Origin: Pipra filicauda
Taxonomy: Eukaryota > Chordata > Aves > Passeriformes > Pipridae
DNA length: 64,000 nucleotides
Assembly: GCF_003945595.2 (NCBI RefSeq)
Contig: NW_024104118.1
Span: 124,001 to 188,000 of the forward strand
Direction: 5' to 3'
The notes below the pieces were generated by a model. The model made no database searches and had not been told where the DNA came from. It was given only the letters and a program-made list of their open reading frames with translations. Shown piece after piece: positions 1-11,800 of the stretch. Position 1 is the first letter of the stretch. Every line of letters begins with the position of its first letter. The position numbers and the translations under genes are program-made.

Positions 1-892
1 CCGCAACCTCAGCGGTCTGCAGATCCTGAAGATGAACAACAACCGCCTGGCCGGGCTGTCCCGGGATGCTTTCCATTCCCTGAAGGACCTGCGCTCCCTC
101 TGGCTCAATGACAATGAGTTGACCACCTTGGCTGAGGGCACCTTTGACAACCTGCCCTCCCTGTCCCAGCTGCAGATCTTCAACAACCCCTTCAACTGCT
201 CCTGCAAGGTCTTCTGGCTGAAGAAATGGACCGAGCGCACCTCGGTCTCCATCACCAAGGGAGGGTCTACCCTGTGCGTGGCTCCCGCCAGGCTGAAGGG
301 CAGAGCAGTGACAGACATCCCTGACCACCACTGCGTGGCCCCCTCGGTGCAGCTCACCTACCTCTCCAACCTGGACAACACGGTCATGTACGACGGGCTG
401 ACGCTGACCCTGCACTGCAGCGTGGCCGGCAGCCCCCCGCCGGAGATCCGCTGGAAGATCCAGACCTCCAGCCGCCGCATCGAGATCAACGGGCCCAACG
501 TGGCACGGGATGGAAACGTCAAGCAGAGCCAAGAGCACTTCCTGGTCTTCAAGAACGGCACCATGGCCATCCCCAACTTCAGCAAGGAGGACGAAGGCAC
601 CTACACCTGTCTCGCTGTCAACGACGTGGGCACGCGGGATGTCTCGGTCAACGTGGCGCTGGCTGGGTCAGAGAATCCAGCTGAAGACCTGCTCCGAGAT
701 GACCCCCATGCCGGCCACCTCGGGGGGCGGAGCTGCTACAAGGGGGATGAAATGGATCCCTCGGGCATTGGAGAAAAGCTGGTGATCGTTTATCACATGC
801 CGAGGGAGTCGAAGAGTGGGGCTGGAGGGGCCCTGCCCCAGGTCCACCTGGGGACCCTCCTGCTGGCTTTGGGCTTCGTGCTCTGCTGTTAA
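1..892 (+). CDS. ISLR: ISLR, 3' part (immunoglobulin superfamily containing leucine-rich repeat; Meflin)
   Basis: The frame is open from the left edge and ends in TAA at 890-892, so the N-terminal signal peptide and first LRRs lie outside the window. Visible in order: two or three LRR units (LKMNNNRL, LWLNDNEL, LQIFNNPF), an LRRCT cap with the CSC pair followed by two further cysteines, then one Ig domain with the cysteine pair LTLHCSV and GTYTCLAVN, and an N-glycosylation sequon NGT. The tail GRSCY...GEKLVIVYHMPR resembles ISLR rather than the longer transmembrane ISLR2. The protein ends in an uncharged hydrophobic stretch (LGTLLLALGFVLCC) without a cytoplasmic tail, which fits a GPI-attachment signal, as reported for ISLR/Meflin of mesenchymal stromal cells. 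There is no intron in the visible part; mammalian ISLR also has its coding region in one exon. The neighbour STRA6 matches the human order. Confidence 0.93.
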   Translation, partial: RNLSGLQILKMNNNRLAGLSRDAFHSLKDLRSLWLNDNELTTLAEGTFDNLPSLSQLQIFNNPFNCSCKVFWLKKWTERTSVSITKGGSTLCVAPARLKGRAVTDIPDHHCVAPSVQLTYLSNLDNTVMYDGLTLTLHCSVAGSPPPEIRWKIQTSSRRIEINGPNVARDGNVKQSQEHFLVFKNGTMAIPNFSKEDEGTYTCLAVNDVGTRDVSVNVALAGSENPAEDLLRDDPHAGHLGGRSCYKGDEMDPSGIGEKLVIVYHMPRESKSGAGGALPQVHLGTLLLALGFVLCC

Positions 893-2127
893 ATGGGGGA
901 GGAGGAAACGGTGCCTCGGGGGTTCCTCCTCTTTCTGTAGCATTTATTTTCACGTAGTGTCGTGCCTTTGCTGAGCTTCTGGGAACTGTGGGCGGTCAGG
1001 AGTCAAAGGGGGCCAAGACCCAGGCCCAGGGCTGGTAGTTCAACCCCTCCTTAGGTGGGGGTCAGGGCTGGGCTCTGTTAGTTGAAGGCTTCAAATGAGT
1101 TTGGGTGATGTCGAGCAGACCCACACCCTGCTGCCACTTTCCGGGTGTCCAAATCTGACACCTCCCCCTTATCTCCCTCCTGAGATCAAAGTGTAGCTGC
1201 AGGATTAAAGTCCACCCTCAACAAGGTGACCATCAATTGTCCCCAGAGCCCACCAGGAGCCCACCTCCACCTGCAGCATCCAGCTGTGTCCAGAGAGGGG
1301 ATCCAAGGATAACATCCCTTCCATGACCAGCAGCTGGGCCCTTGGCCAGCCAGGTGCATCCTTCCCACCACCAACATTACCTGAAGTGGAAGGACCAGTC
1401 TGAGAATGGAAAAAGAGCCAGGGAATGAGGTCCTGGGATGCCAGGTGACGTGGCTCTGAGGGACAGAGATGTGATGGTGCTTTGTAGGCAGAATGGGTAC
1501 AGCAGAACATGTTGGGTGGAGCCATGGGCTTGGATCAGGCCATTTTTCAGAGCAGGAGAAGATTTGCCACAGAATTCATCCCTGTAGGAGCACAAAGGGC
1601 TCCAGCTGGCTGGGTGCTGGGAGCATCTAAAATGCCTGTGCCTTCCCTGAATGTCACAGGATTTCCAACTCCCTCCCCTTTCACTGCTGAGACCTGTGGT
1701 CCAAAAGAACTCGTCTGGGCTGGACCCACCGAGCTGCCCTGCTTCAGCTCCGGCCCCGGCAGGGAGGGACTGAGCTCAAAGAGACCCAAATAATTCCCCA
1801 GCGCTCTTCCTTGACAGGATACTAAACAGGGGCTGCATGGTGGAGTGGTAGGAAAAAAGGTTGGGAAAACCCAGACTACAGAGAGAGAAGCTGAGCTGAC
1901 CTATAAGCCATAAACACACTCCTTAAGTGCTTTAGCATTCCCATGCGGGACATATATACCTTATCCAGCTGTCCCAGGGTGCTGGGGAACCCTTTGTCTC
2001 CTGGTGGAGGGATTGAGCACCTCCATCTCCCCCACCTCGAGGTACAGCTTTCGTACCATCTGTGGGAGCTGGATGGACCCCTGCAGCCCCCTCACCTTAT
2101 AACCAAACCTGCATGGACAGCAATAAA
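893..2127 (+). other. ISLR: ISLR 3'UTR (candidate extent)
   Basis: This noncoding stretch follows the ISLR stop. The first AATAAA on the plus strand is at 2122-2127 and is followed by a T/A-rich run, so a 3'UTR of about 1.2 kb is possible. No ORF here resembles a protein. The extent is inferred from the signal only. Confidence 0.45.
2122..2127 (+). promoter_or_regulatory. Candidate polyadenylation signal AATAAA for ISLR
   Basis: Canonical AATAAA, followed within about 10 bases by a T-rich run. It is the first such hexamer downstream of ISLR on this strand. It could be coincidental; 3'-end reads would decide. Confidence 0.4.
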
Positions 2128-2229
2128 TACCTTTTTTTTTAAAACAAGCTGGTACATGCTGCCTCTGTGCACCCCCAAATCCCCCAGACCAAACAGCACC
2201 TGGGCTATCAGAGCTCATCACCAACCCTC

Positions 2230-2625
2230 TTTGATCAAGGGACACCTCCTTTCCCCCACAGCTCCTCCAAATTCCTCCCTGAGCTGTAACATCCCCCCAG
2301 CTCCCCCAAACCCCTCTCATCCCACAGCATCCCCATAGCTCCCTCAAACCCTGCCTGTGCCGTATCATCTCCCAGTTCCCTGTGCTGCAGCATTCCCCCA
2401 ACTCCCCCCAAAACCTCCCCATCCCATAGCATGCCCCCAGCTCCCCTCAGGGTCCTCCTTGTCCCATGGTATCCCTCAGCTCCCCCAAAGTCCTCCCTTT
2501 GCCATTGCATCCTCCCCTAAACCCTCCCTGTGCTGTAGTATCCCCCACCCAGGTCCCCCTGCAGTGTAGTATCCCCCACAGTTCCCCCAGATCCCTCCCT
2601 GCACCACATTATCCCCCCATCATGA
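2230..2625. repeat. C-rich degenerate minisatellite
   Basis: Imperfect tandem copies of a roughly 45-50 bp unit. The recurring core is CAGCTCCCCCAAA, then CCTCCCTGT, then a CATAGCATCCCCC-like block. The copies are diverged. Overlapping ORFs on both strands (about 60-150 aa) are products of this repeat and are not called as genes. Confidence 0.7.
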
Positions 2626-2627
2626 CC

Positions 2628-4905
2628 CTGGAGGGAGGAGGCATTTTTGGATACCCCAAAATCCCCCCATCCGTGTCTGCAGCAAGCTGGGGAAGGCAGC
2701 AACACCCAAATCAGCTGGGAACCAGCTATCCCAGAGCCTCAAGCCTTCACACAAGCTCTCCAGCCCCAAAATTCCTTATCCAGACAGCTCGTAAGGGTAA
2801 GGAAAGAGGCAGCCAAGGAGCTGCCAACAGAGCCGAGCTCTGTACGGCGCCGAGGTCTCCGTGGGAGTCCTGAGGCAGAAACGTCCCAGACCCAGCCAGG
2901 AGCTCCTCGCACGAAGGGTTGCTGACAAGCAGGAACATGTTTTTCCCATTACAGGATGAAAAGCAATGTGGCCCCAACGAGAGTTTTGGTTTCGTTTCAT
3001 AGGATACAACTTTTAAACTCAGTTTGACATCAGTCTGACATCAGCTGACATCCTCCCTTCCCAGCTTAGAAGAGCAGGGTACGGGAGTTTATTCCTGCAG
3101 TCTCAGCTGGGAACAGAGTTTGGGGCCTGGCATAAGGATGAAAAAGCAAGTTTAGGCTCTCAGAAGCCCTAAGCCACGCCTGGAGGTCTCTGCCTGTCTC
3201 GCAGAGCTGCAGCTCCCATCAGCTCTGCTGTTCTGCCACTAAAAAAAGGGAATTCCTCCACCTTGGCCAGGTTTACTCATAGATTTCATGGCAAATTGTT
3301 AGTGATATCAAGCATCAGTCATTCCTAACAAACAGGACCCCTTGCCATGGCACTCCTGGGGTGGATGCTGCAGGTGATATCACACCTGGCATCACTAGCT
3401 GGACCCACCATGGGATAACACAACCCTCCGTCCCTCTCGTTTGCAAAGCCAGACCTGAATTTCCATTCCCCACACAGACAATTTTTCCTTAAGGGCCATT
3501 TGCAGCTGGAGCAGCTCCCTGAACCACCTCACCGTCTGCTCAGGGGTTGGGTGGAGAGGGATGTGGATGCACAGGGGCAGAGCTTCCCCACAACCATGGT
3601 AGTGCTGGGGGTTTAGAGATGAGGTGTGAAGCCACCACGAAGAAGAAAATCTCAGTCCTCCCCAGGGCGCTGTTTATGTCCAAGAAAACAAGTAAATCCA
3701 TGTAGCCACCTCCTGTCTTCCTCCCAGGGCTGTCATCTCTCACCAGGGCCCCAGCCAAGACATCTCCAGGACGCCTGGGGGAGGGTTGTGTAAACAGATG
3801 CTGAAATCCAGCTCCACCCATGGCCCTGAGCTGCCAAAGATTTTAGGGATTACCAAGGTTGACTTCAGTGCCTGGGAGGCTGGAGGTGGGTTGGGATGGG
3901 CTGCAAGGGAAAGGTGCTTCAGGGACACCCAGGACACCCAGCACCCCTCTCTCCTGTGCTCTGCCGTGCAAACCAGGCACGCACACCTCAAATCCCAGAG
4001 CTGGGAACGCGGCAGGAATCGCACCTTGGGCTCCTGCTGTCTTAGAAAGAAACCAGCCCAGACCTGCCTCCGGTGGCACCGCTGTCACCCCGTTCGGTGA
4101 CATTGTGCTCGTGCCAGACAGTGATCAAATGCAATTACTTTAATCACGTTTGATTGGTGGGCAGCGGATGCGACAGCATTTCCAGCTTCCGAGCACACCG
4201 GGTGGCACCTGCAGGCAGCAGATGAAGGCAGAGACCCCCCTGTCTTCCCCAGGACAGAAAGGAATGGGGGTCAGATGCTGTGGAAATGAGCGGCTCCCCA
4301 CCCTGGTGTTGTGGGGAGATCTCGGGACCCTCCAGGCAAACCCCAAAGCACAGGGCTCAACCTCAGTCCCCCCAAACCACACTGAGGTGCTGCAAACATC
4401 CCAGCAAGAGGGAGGAGGGTCCTTGGAAACCTCCTTCCAAGCAGATCTCTGGGGCAAGGGGATGGTCCAGCAGCCCTGCTCAGTGCAGGGTGGGCTGCAA
4501 AGGCTGCTTTAGCAAGGCTGAGGTGTTTGTGATGGTGTTGAGAGGGAAGGAGCCACCAGGAGAACTTACCAAGAGCTCTGCTTGCTGCTGCCACAGGCAT
4601 CCTTCCAGCCCATAAAGGCAGGATTTCAAGGATTTAACTGTAGAAAAAGGTGACATAGCAACACCTTGCACATCTCCCCTTGGTGCTTTAGCCACGAACT
4701 GCCCTGTTTCAGTTCCCATCCTTCATGGGAGCTGTAGTTTAGGGGCCAAATGTCATGAAGGGAAAGCAAAGTGACCAGTTTTGCATTGAAATTGCCCTAA
4801 AGTGGGATCATAGATTTGATCCCATCAACTCCTGGAGACAGGATGATGATGGTCCTCATGTCCCCCCCTGCCTGATTTGGGAACATCCAAGAGACCAAGG
4901 ACACC
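2628..4905. other. ISLR-STRA6 intergenic spacer
   Basis: Tail-to-tail spacer between ISLR and STRA6. I see no exon, recognisable transposon copy or strong conserved-looking block. Short AT-richer pieces (for example around 3240-3320) have nothing diagnostic. Confidence 0.6.
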
Positions 4906-4930
4906 CCGAGTGTAGGAATGAGGTATGTGA

Positions 4931-4936
4931 TTTATT
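4931..4936 (-). promoter_or_regulatory. Candidate polyadenylation signal for STRA6
   Basis: TTTATT on the plus strand reads AATAAA on the minus strand, about 775 nt beyond the STRA6 stop. That would give a 3'UTR spanning roughly 4910-5711. Confidence 0.5.
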
Positions 4937-5711
4937 AACCTTCCCCGACTCGGCACATCCAAGCGAGGTATGAAACTGGTTCCTACGGATTCAAGCTCGT
5001 CTCGCTCGGAGGGACACCTACCCTGGGAGCTGCTGGCTTTGAACAGAACGGGGTGGCAACAAGAGGCACTGGGGGGGTGAGAGGACAGAGGTGGACAGAA
5101 AACAAACAGCTCTGCAGCCTCACAGCCCAGAACACGGGCACATGGGATTTTATCCTTCACAGAATTGGGAAAAAAAGCAAGTCCCAGGGTTAGGCACAGT
5201 GCCCGAAGGGAGCCAGGATCAGAAAGGGAGAAGCTGCGGATGGGGTTGGCAGTGGGGATCACGTTGAGATGCAGGTAATTCCTTGTGCTCAGGATGGTTA
5301 AGGATCCCTCCACACACCCTCTCCCTCCTTCCTTATGCCCTGGCACTGGGGGGTTTGCCTGCCTTGCCACGTGTCGGAAAGGCAGCTGTTGAGAACAGGT
5401 GGGCTCATTGCAGGAGTGACTCCTAAAATATCTCTGAGATGCCGGAAGGGTTTAGCTTGGCTCATCTCCTTCCAGGTCAGGCTTGGAGGTGACCCAGTTG
5501 TCGCCACCTCTGGGCCTTGGGAGTGGCTCAGCATGGACCTAGAGATAAAAACCAGCCCCCAACACCGCTGGAAAGGGTCCGGAGGCTGGAGAGGGGCAAG
5601 AGGTGCCCAAAACTCCTGTCGGTGCAGGATTAGAGTCAACAGGAGACGGGAACGGGATGGGACAGGAGCGTGCATGGAGGCAGAGAGAGAGGTGGGGGGC
5701 TTCTCTGTAGG

Positions 5712-5890
5712 TCAGGGCTTGGGGGGGCTGAGCTGGGTGCCGTTGGCCGTGGGGTCGGAGAGGGCGGTTTTCCGGCAGGCCGTCAGCGAGGGGTTATTGA
5801 GCAGCGTGTAAGCCAACCCCCAACGGGCTCGGCTCCGCTTCACCCGCGCTCTGCTCAGGGGCGTCCGCTCGGGCTGCATCAGCTGGATGC
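5712..5890 (-). CDS. STRA6: STRA6 coding exon 17 (C-terminal tail and stop)
   Basis: Encodes [20 protein letters not shown], then [20 protein letters not shown] and the stop TGA at 5714-5712. The YTLL tyrosine matches the reported JAK2/STAT5-linked Tyr643 of the human protein. The acceptor is GTCCTTCCAG. Confidence 0.94.
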
Positions 5891-8800
5891 CTGGAAGGAC
5901 ATGGGAATGGGGGGCAATGATTTTAGTACCTAAAGAAGCTCCAAGAGAGACAGAGAGGGACTTTGGACAAGGGCATGGAGAGAAAAGATGAGGGGGAATG
6001 GCTTCCCACTGACACAGGGCAGGGTTAGATGGGATATTGGGAAGGAATCCTTCTCTGTGAGGGTGGTGGGGCCCTGGCACAGGTTGCCCAGAGAAGCTGT
6101 AGCTACCCCATCCCTGGAAGTGTCCAAGGCCAGGTTGGATGGGGCTTGGAGCAACCTGGGATAGTGGAAGGTGTCCCTGCCCATGGCAGGGGGTGGAACA
6201 AGAAGAGTTTTAAGGTCTCTTCCATCTCAAACCCTTTTGGGTTTCTATGATCTCAACCCCAGCTCCATCTTGCTGGGGCTGCCAAGATTCCATCCACACC
6301 CCTGGAAGCCTCATCCTGCCCTCGCACAGGAGCAACTCCTGTGATGGAGATTGTGATTTGATGTCCACAATCCAAGGAAAGGCGGCATAAAAGTAGAGAG
6401 GTCACCAGAACCACAACCCTCCATGCTCCCTTTACCCAAAACACCACCAGCATCTCCAGAGGAGCAGCAAACCCACAGAGGAGGCCCTGATGCCACCCCA
6501 CGGTGACGGCTGTGCCTCCCCCTGGTTGAAGGTGGGAAGGTCTCACCCTCTTCCACGTGGCTGGGCTGAGGTGCCGCCGGCCGCTCTGGCCGGGCTGGCT
6601 GGAGAAGCAGCAAGCAGAAAGCTTTCATCACTGGGTGGGACTGGCTGACCTCGATTTTCAGATAGTGGCAGTAAGTGTGGTAGCCTGGGGGGACAGAGCT
6701 CATAGTCAATGCATCTGGTGGGGTCAGACTTCCTGGATCCCCCCCATCCCTCCCACCCTGGAGCACAGGGGAGGGTTGTTTGCCAGGCTCCAGCTCTGCC
6801 CTGCCTTCAATGCTGGGGATGAACTCCGCTCCCAAAATCCCAGCAGGAAAAGCAGGGGAAGGGCTGAGGTCCCTTTCCTTCTGCCTTTAGGACAGGAGAG
6901 ATGGGGGTCTGCTGCTTGTGGAAATGAGGTCTGGCCATTGGTGAAACCCAGAAGGTTTCTATCCCACCTTTTGGGATAGAAAAGCAGGACCAAGTAGGCA
7001 TCAGGAGAAGCCACTTGCTCCAGTTTTCCCATTTCTGAACGCAGGTGGTTTGAAGCCACTCTCAGTCCTGGCAGCTCCAGGCAACGGAGGAGCCCCAGAC
7101 CACCTCCCCCAGGAGTTCAGGGGTGGGAGAAGGGCTCCCATGTTCCCAGAGGGGCTGCAGGGGGACCCTCTCCATGCCCTACCTGGGTCGAAGGTCTCCA
7201 CGCCCCGGTTCAGCAGGCTGATGTCCAGCTGGCAGAAGTGGATGGCATTGTAAAGGCCAGAAATGACCATCCTCCACACCCCAGCCAGGACACCCACCAG
7301 GACGTTGATGGGGAAGAGCAGGTAGGTGACTATGTAGAGGGCTCGCCTGTGGGTGGAGAAGGAAGAGCACGGAAGACAAACACCACGGGATGGGAAGCAC
7401 AGCCCTTCCCTGCCAGAGAAACCTGCCAAAATAAGCCTCCCTCCCTTCCCTCCCTCCTCATCAGACACAATCTCCATCTGAGGTGTCTCCATCCCATGGA
7501 GAGAGGCAAACACCCTTCCAGGCTCTCAGAGCACTGTCAGGACCTCAGAGCTTGGCCTTCAGCACACACAGAGTCTCCTTTTCTCCTCAAAGACTTGGAA
7601 ACCAGACAAAGCATGAAGCTGGTGGTTTGGGATGGAGGGCACCAGCTCCCATGGAGGCCAGAAGAGCCCACAGCAGCCTCCCTGCTGTGCCAGGTGAGTG
7701 GTGGAGGTGGTGGAAGTGCCTTTGGTGGATGGAGCAGGACACTTAGATCCATCCATCACCCCGGCCTTCAGCGTAAGGCACATCTTAGGCTGTGACACAT
7801 CTTAGGCTGTGACACCACGTGTGACCACATCTGCTGCCAGAACTGAGCTGGTCCAGCCGATCCTGGTGGATCCGGACTTCCTCAGGAGGTGATAGGGCAG
7901 GGTGCAGACCTCACCAGTTTCCCCCCACCAAAATCAAGGCTGCAAATGGACTGTGGCCCTCTAAAGCACCTAAAGAAACTTCCCTGGGAGCATCAAGCCA
8001 CTTAAACACCTCGAATTCCCTTGAGCTCATGACCCAGTGGACACCACACCAGGGACATGTGTAAACCTAACACAGTCCTAGAGTGCTGGGCCTCGGGAGG
8101 GTGAGCTCTGTCCCCAAGGCTCACCATGTCCCCATACCTGTTGGTGAGCTCCTTCCGGAGGGGATGCTGCTCCAGGAACTGGTAGTGAGCTGCCAAATGT
8201 TGCACAATGACGGCAACCACCAGGGTCAGCCAGAAGGGCCTGGGCGGGAGGGAAGAGACAGGTTGGACACCGGGAGGGTGCCACACATGAGACACCGTCC
8301 CAGGCAGCAGAAACATCCAGCAAAGCTGGAAGAGCCCCCAGTAGAACACCCCAAAGCACATCACGGCCATGGCACCCACGTGGGTCTTCCGTCCCTTCCC
8401 GAGGGCTGGGAGCACTCACCACATGTTCTGAACGATTGTGAAGAAGGGGCTGCTCGTGCTGTACTGGAGAGGGATGACAACGAGGAAGGCAAACACCACC
8501 GAGCAGAAGAAGAAGATCACTTGCTGGATGAGGAGACCTGGGAGGGAGACACAGAGAAAGAGAGAAACCATGGAGGGGGAGGATGGAGAAGCAGTTCTCA
8601 TTTTTGCTCTCATTCCCCAGATCCATGCTCATTGCTGAACATGATTTTCATTTTAATCCCATAAAATGCCCGTGAGATCCTTACCTGCCTCCCCCGCTCC
8701 GAACACGATGCTCTGTGCAGGATTTAATTACAAGTTCAGTCTTTCTTATCACTCCCCACATTATCCCCGCTGAGAAGAGCCATCACTCGGGGCTGCAACT

Positions 8801-11800
8801 ATGATGTCTCATCATAAAATCCAGCCTGAGCTCTGATTTCTAATCATAAATCACACCAAGATCAGCAGCGACTGTGTTTCCTTGTGCTCAAGTTGGTGCT
8901 TCACCGCCCCTGCTCTACTTTAATCACTTGAAATCCAAGAGTTTTAAGAAGGAGGCGAGATCCAGCTCTATCAGGGATGCACTGAGCACTGAGTGGCTTG
9001 TGGAAAGCTGGTGCAAGGAGCTCCTGGGGGGCTCCCCAGCTCCTACCTCTGCACTAAGCTCAGCAATGTGCCTGCAAAACTGGTCTGCTTTCCCAAGGGA
9101 TGGTCACTCCTGTCCTTCCATCACACCCCTGGACGCTCAGCCTGACTCCCCTGCCTGACCTCGGAGTGCTGATACAGTTGATTGTTGGCAGACAATGAGC
9201 AGAGTCACCTCCCATGGGGCAGAGAGGCCTTAAAATGTCTCCAAACCATGGTGGGGTAAAGATTTACACCCTATTTGATGTCCTCCACCCATCCCTGCAG
9301 TGGCCTCTCCCTCCCAGGCAGGGAGACGCGGGCTGTGATGGGGAAGGGGCACAGTAAGGAACACCCAGAATGACCAGGGCTGGGGGAGACAGCCCTTTGC
9401 ACGAGATTCTGTGACAGCTTCTCAAATCAAAATATTTGGGCTTGAGCCAAAATGAATCATCATCCCACCCACCCCCCCTTCCTATTTTAATTCCTGACCA
9501 TTTGGTGTTCAGCATGGTCCTTCCCGCAGAAGGACAGATTGTGTTTGGGGAAAGGGGAACAAAAGCCTCACAGCCATCCCTCTGCAAAACGGGGTGAGAA
9601 AGGGGGAAGAGATGCTTAATTCCAGGATAGACTGTGCAAGGTGGGGATCCACCACCCCTCCGCCCCCTTCTGCCCCCAGAGTCCTTTACCCAAGCAGGCA
9701 AAAGCTGTCTGGAAGCCGGCAAAGCTCATCCAGCAGACGATGGCTTGTCGGGATGGGCGGAGGATATGGGCTTTGTAGAACACGTCCAGCACGGCCCCTT
9801 GGTAAAGTGCCTTCAGGTTATTCCTGGGGAGAGAGTCCAGCTGCATCCCGGCTCAGTGGCAAGGACAAAGCCAACGGAGCAGGGACACCATCCATACCTG
9901 TGCATCACCAGCGTCCTCAGGAGCATGGCACAGGTCAGGAGGCAGCACAGCACCAGCGAGCAGATGTAGCACACTGTGGAGGAGCACAGGGAAAGGCTGG
10001 ATCAGCCAGCCTGTGGCCAGCCCCAGGAATGGAATTTTACTGGAAAATGTATTTAAGGAGCATTGCAGGGGCTGAGTTACGGGGTTGCATGGTACCACAC
10101 CTCAGTTTCCCTCCCTCTCTCCTTCGCAACACAGGGATCTCCAAATTCCATGTGTGAACTGATGAGACAGGGAAAGGGAAAGACAAGCTGTCAAGGGAAA
10201 TCCAAGCAGTTAGGCTGGCCCAGCACTGGAAAAATCATTGGAGCAAGCTGTGATAAGCAGGTGGTGCGATGGAGAGAGCCTGGGAAGGTGCTCTCGGAAA
10301 AGTGGATGCTGGGGGGAAAGCAACAGGGGGGGAAGGAAGTCTGGTAGGAGGGATGGAGATGTCAGGGGGGGAAAAAAACATGATGAGAGAGGCTTGGTGA
10401 TTCAGGAAGAGCCATAAAAAGCCTTCCCGGGGTCGGTGGTACCCCAAGGTAGTGCTGTGGAGGGAGGGGTGGCATCCCTGCTACCCCCATTCCAGGCTTT
10501 CAATTATCCAGGGGGCCGGGGGCCATCTGCTCGATTCCAGCACATATCAAAGCCCGCAGCCGAAGGGCAGCATCTGCAGCGCGGCCCTGCCTGCTCTCCC
10601 TGCCAGCCCTGCCTGCTCTCCCTGCCAGCCCTGCCTGCTCTCCCTCCCAGCCCTGCCCACCTTGGCATGTGGCGGCTGCTCGGAGTTGGCACAGCACCAG
10701 GCTCACACCACCGCCTTTCATGTCTGGGGTTTTGGCAGCTGGCTCCGAAGTCCCTCTGGAAGCTGCCTTATCACTGACCATGCTCTGGATTAGAAATCTC
10801 TCTGGTAAGTTCTGAAACCCTCCAGAAACCACCTATGGATGCAGGACCTGGCTGGGAACCCACCTTCCAGCGACCACAGGTAGTGCTTGACAATGTTGAG
10901 CTCCTTCTCCATGTCACCTGGGACAGCTGGGTTGTCTGAGGGCACCAAGCCAAACTGGACCAACAACACCACGACGTCCTTCGTCATTCCCGCCCGCACG
11001 ATCTGGATGGTGGGAACGAAGGCTACCAGGAGCAGCAGGGCGACCTGTGAAGGAGCAGAGACACGTGAGCCCCGGGTCACGGCATCCCACTGCCAAGCCA
11101 TCACCTTGGCTTAAAGACTTAGGGCTGGCTGAGCCCTGGGAGCACATGGCCGGTTGGTGCAGCTCAGCAGGGGATGGTAATTCCTTGAGGCACGTTAATA
11201 CTGTTCCCATAGCCAAAATTGTGGCATGGCAGTGACCTCTGGGCTCCTCTGCCTTGAGAAGATGTGGCCAGGAGGCAGGGAAGGGGCTCTGCTTGGCATT
11301 TAATCACCAGCATCACCTGGTAGACAGCGATCACAGCCATGGTTATGGACACAACGAGCTTCAGGGGGATCCGGAAACCTATAAGGCAGAATCAGACAGG
11401 AGCCAAGATGTGGGATCATGGGGGAAGAAGGGAGCTGGCTGCAGGTCCACCCAACCCAGCAGCCAAAGCAAACACCCCAGGGAAAGCACTGAAACAGGAT
11501 GGTTAATATTAGTCGGGATTTCCACAGGGAAATCCTGTGTGGATATGTAGCTGGGAGTGGTTTCTCTGTACTTTGGCTCTATGGGTCCATCCTCCTTTTC
11601 CATGAAATCTTTTGTGCCCACAGCGCCAAATGCCAGCAGCTGCATGCCATGGCCCCTGGGCTGCCACCTCCTGGGACACCCCCTGCTTCTTCCATGGGAG
11701 ACAGAGCAAGGCATAGCTCCCCATTCCTGGTCTATTAGGGATTTAATCCACTTATGGCAGATTTTATTCCCTTATCACAGCCTTATCAAGCACCAGGCTG

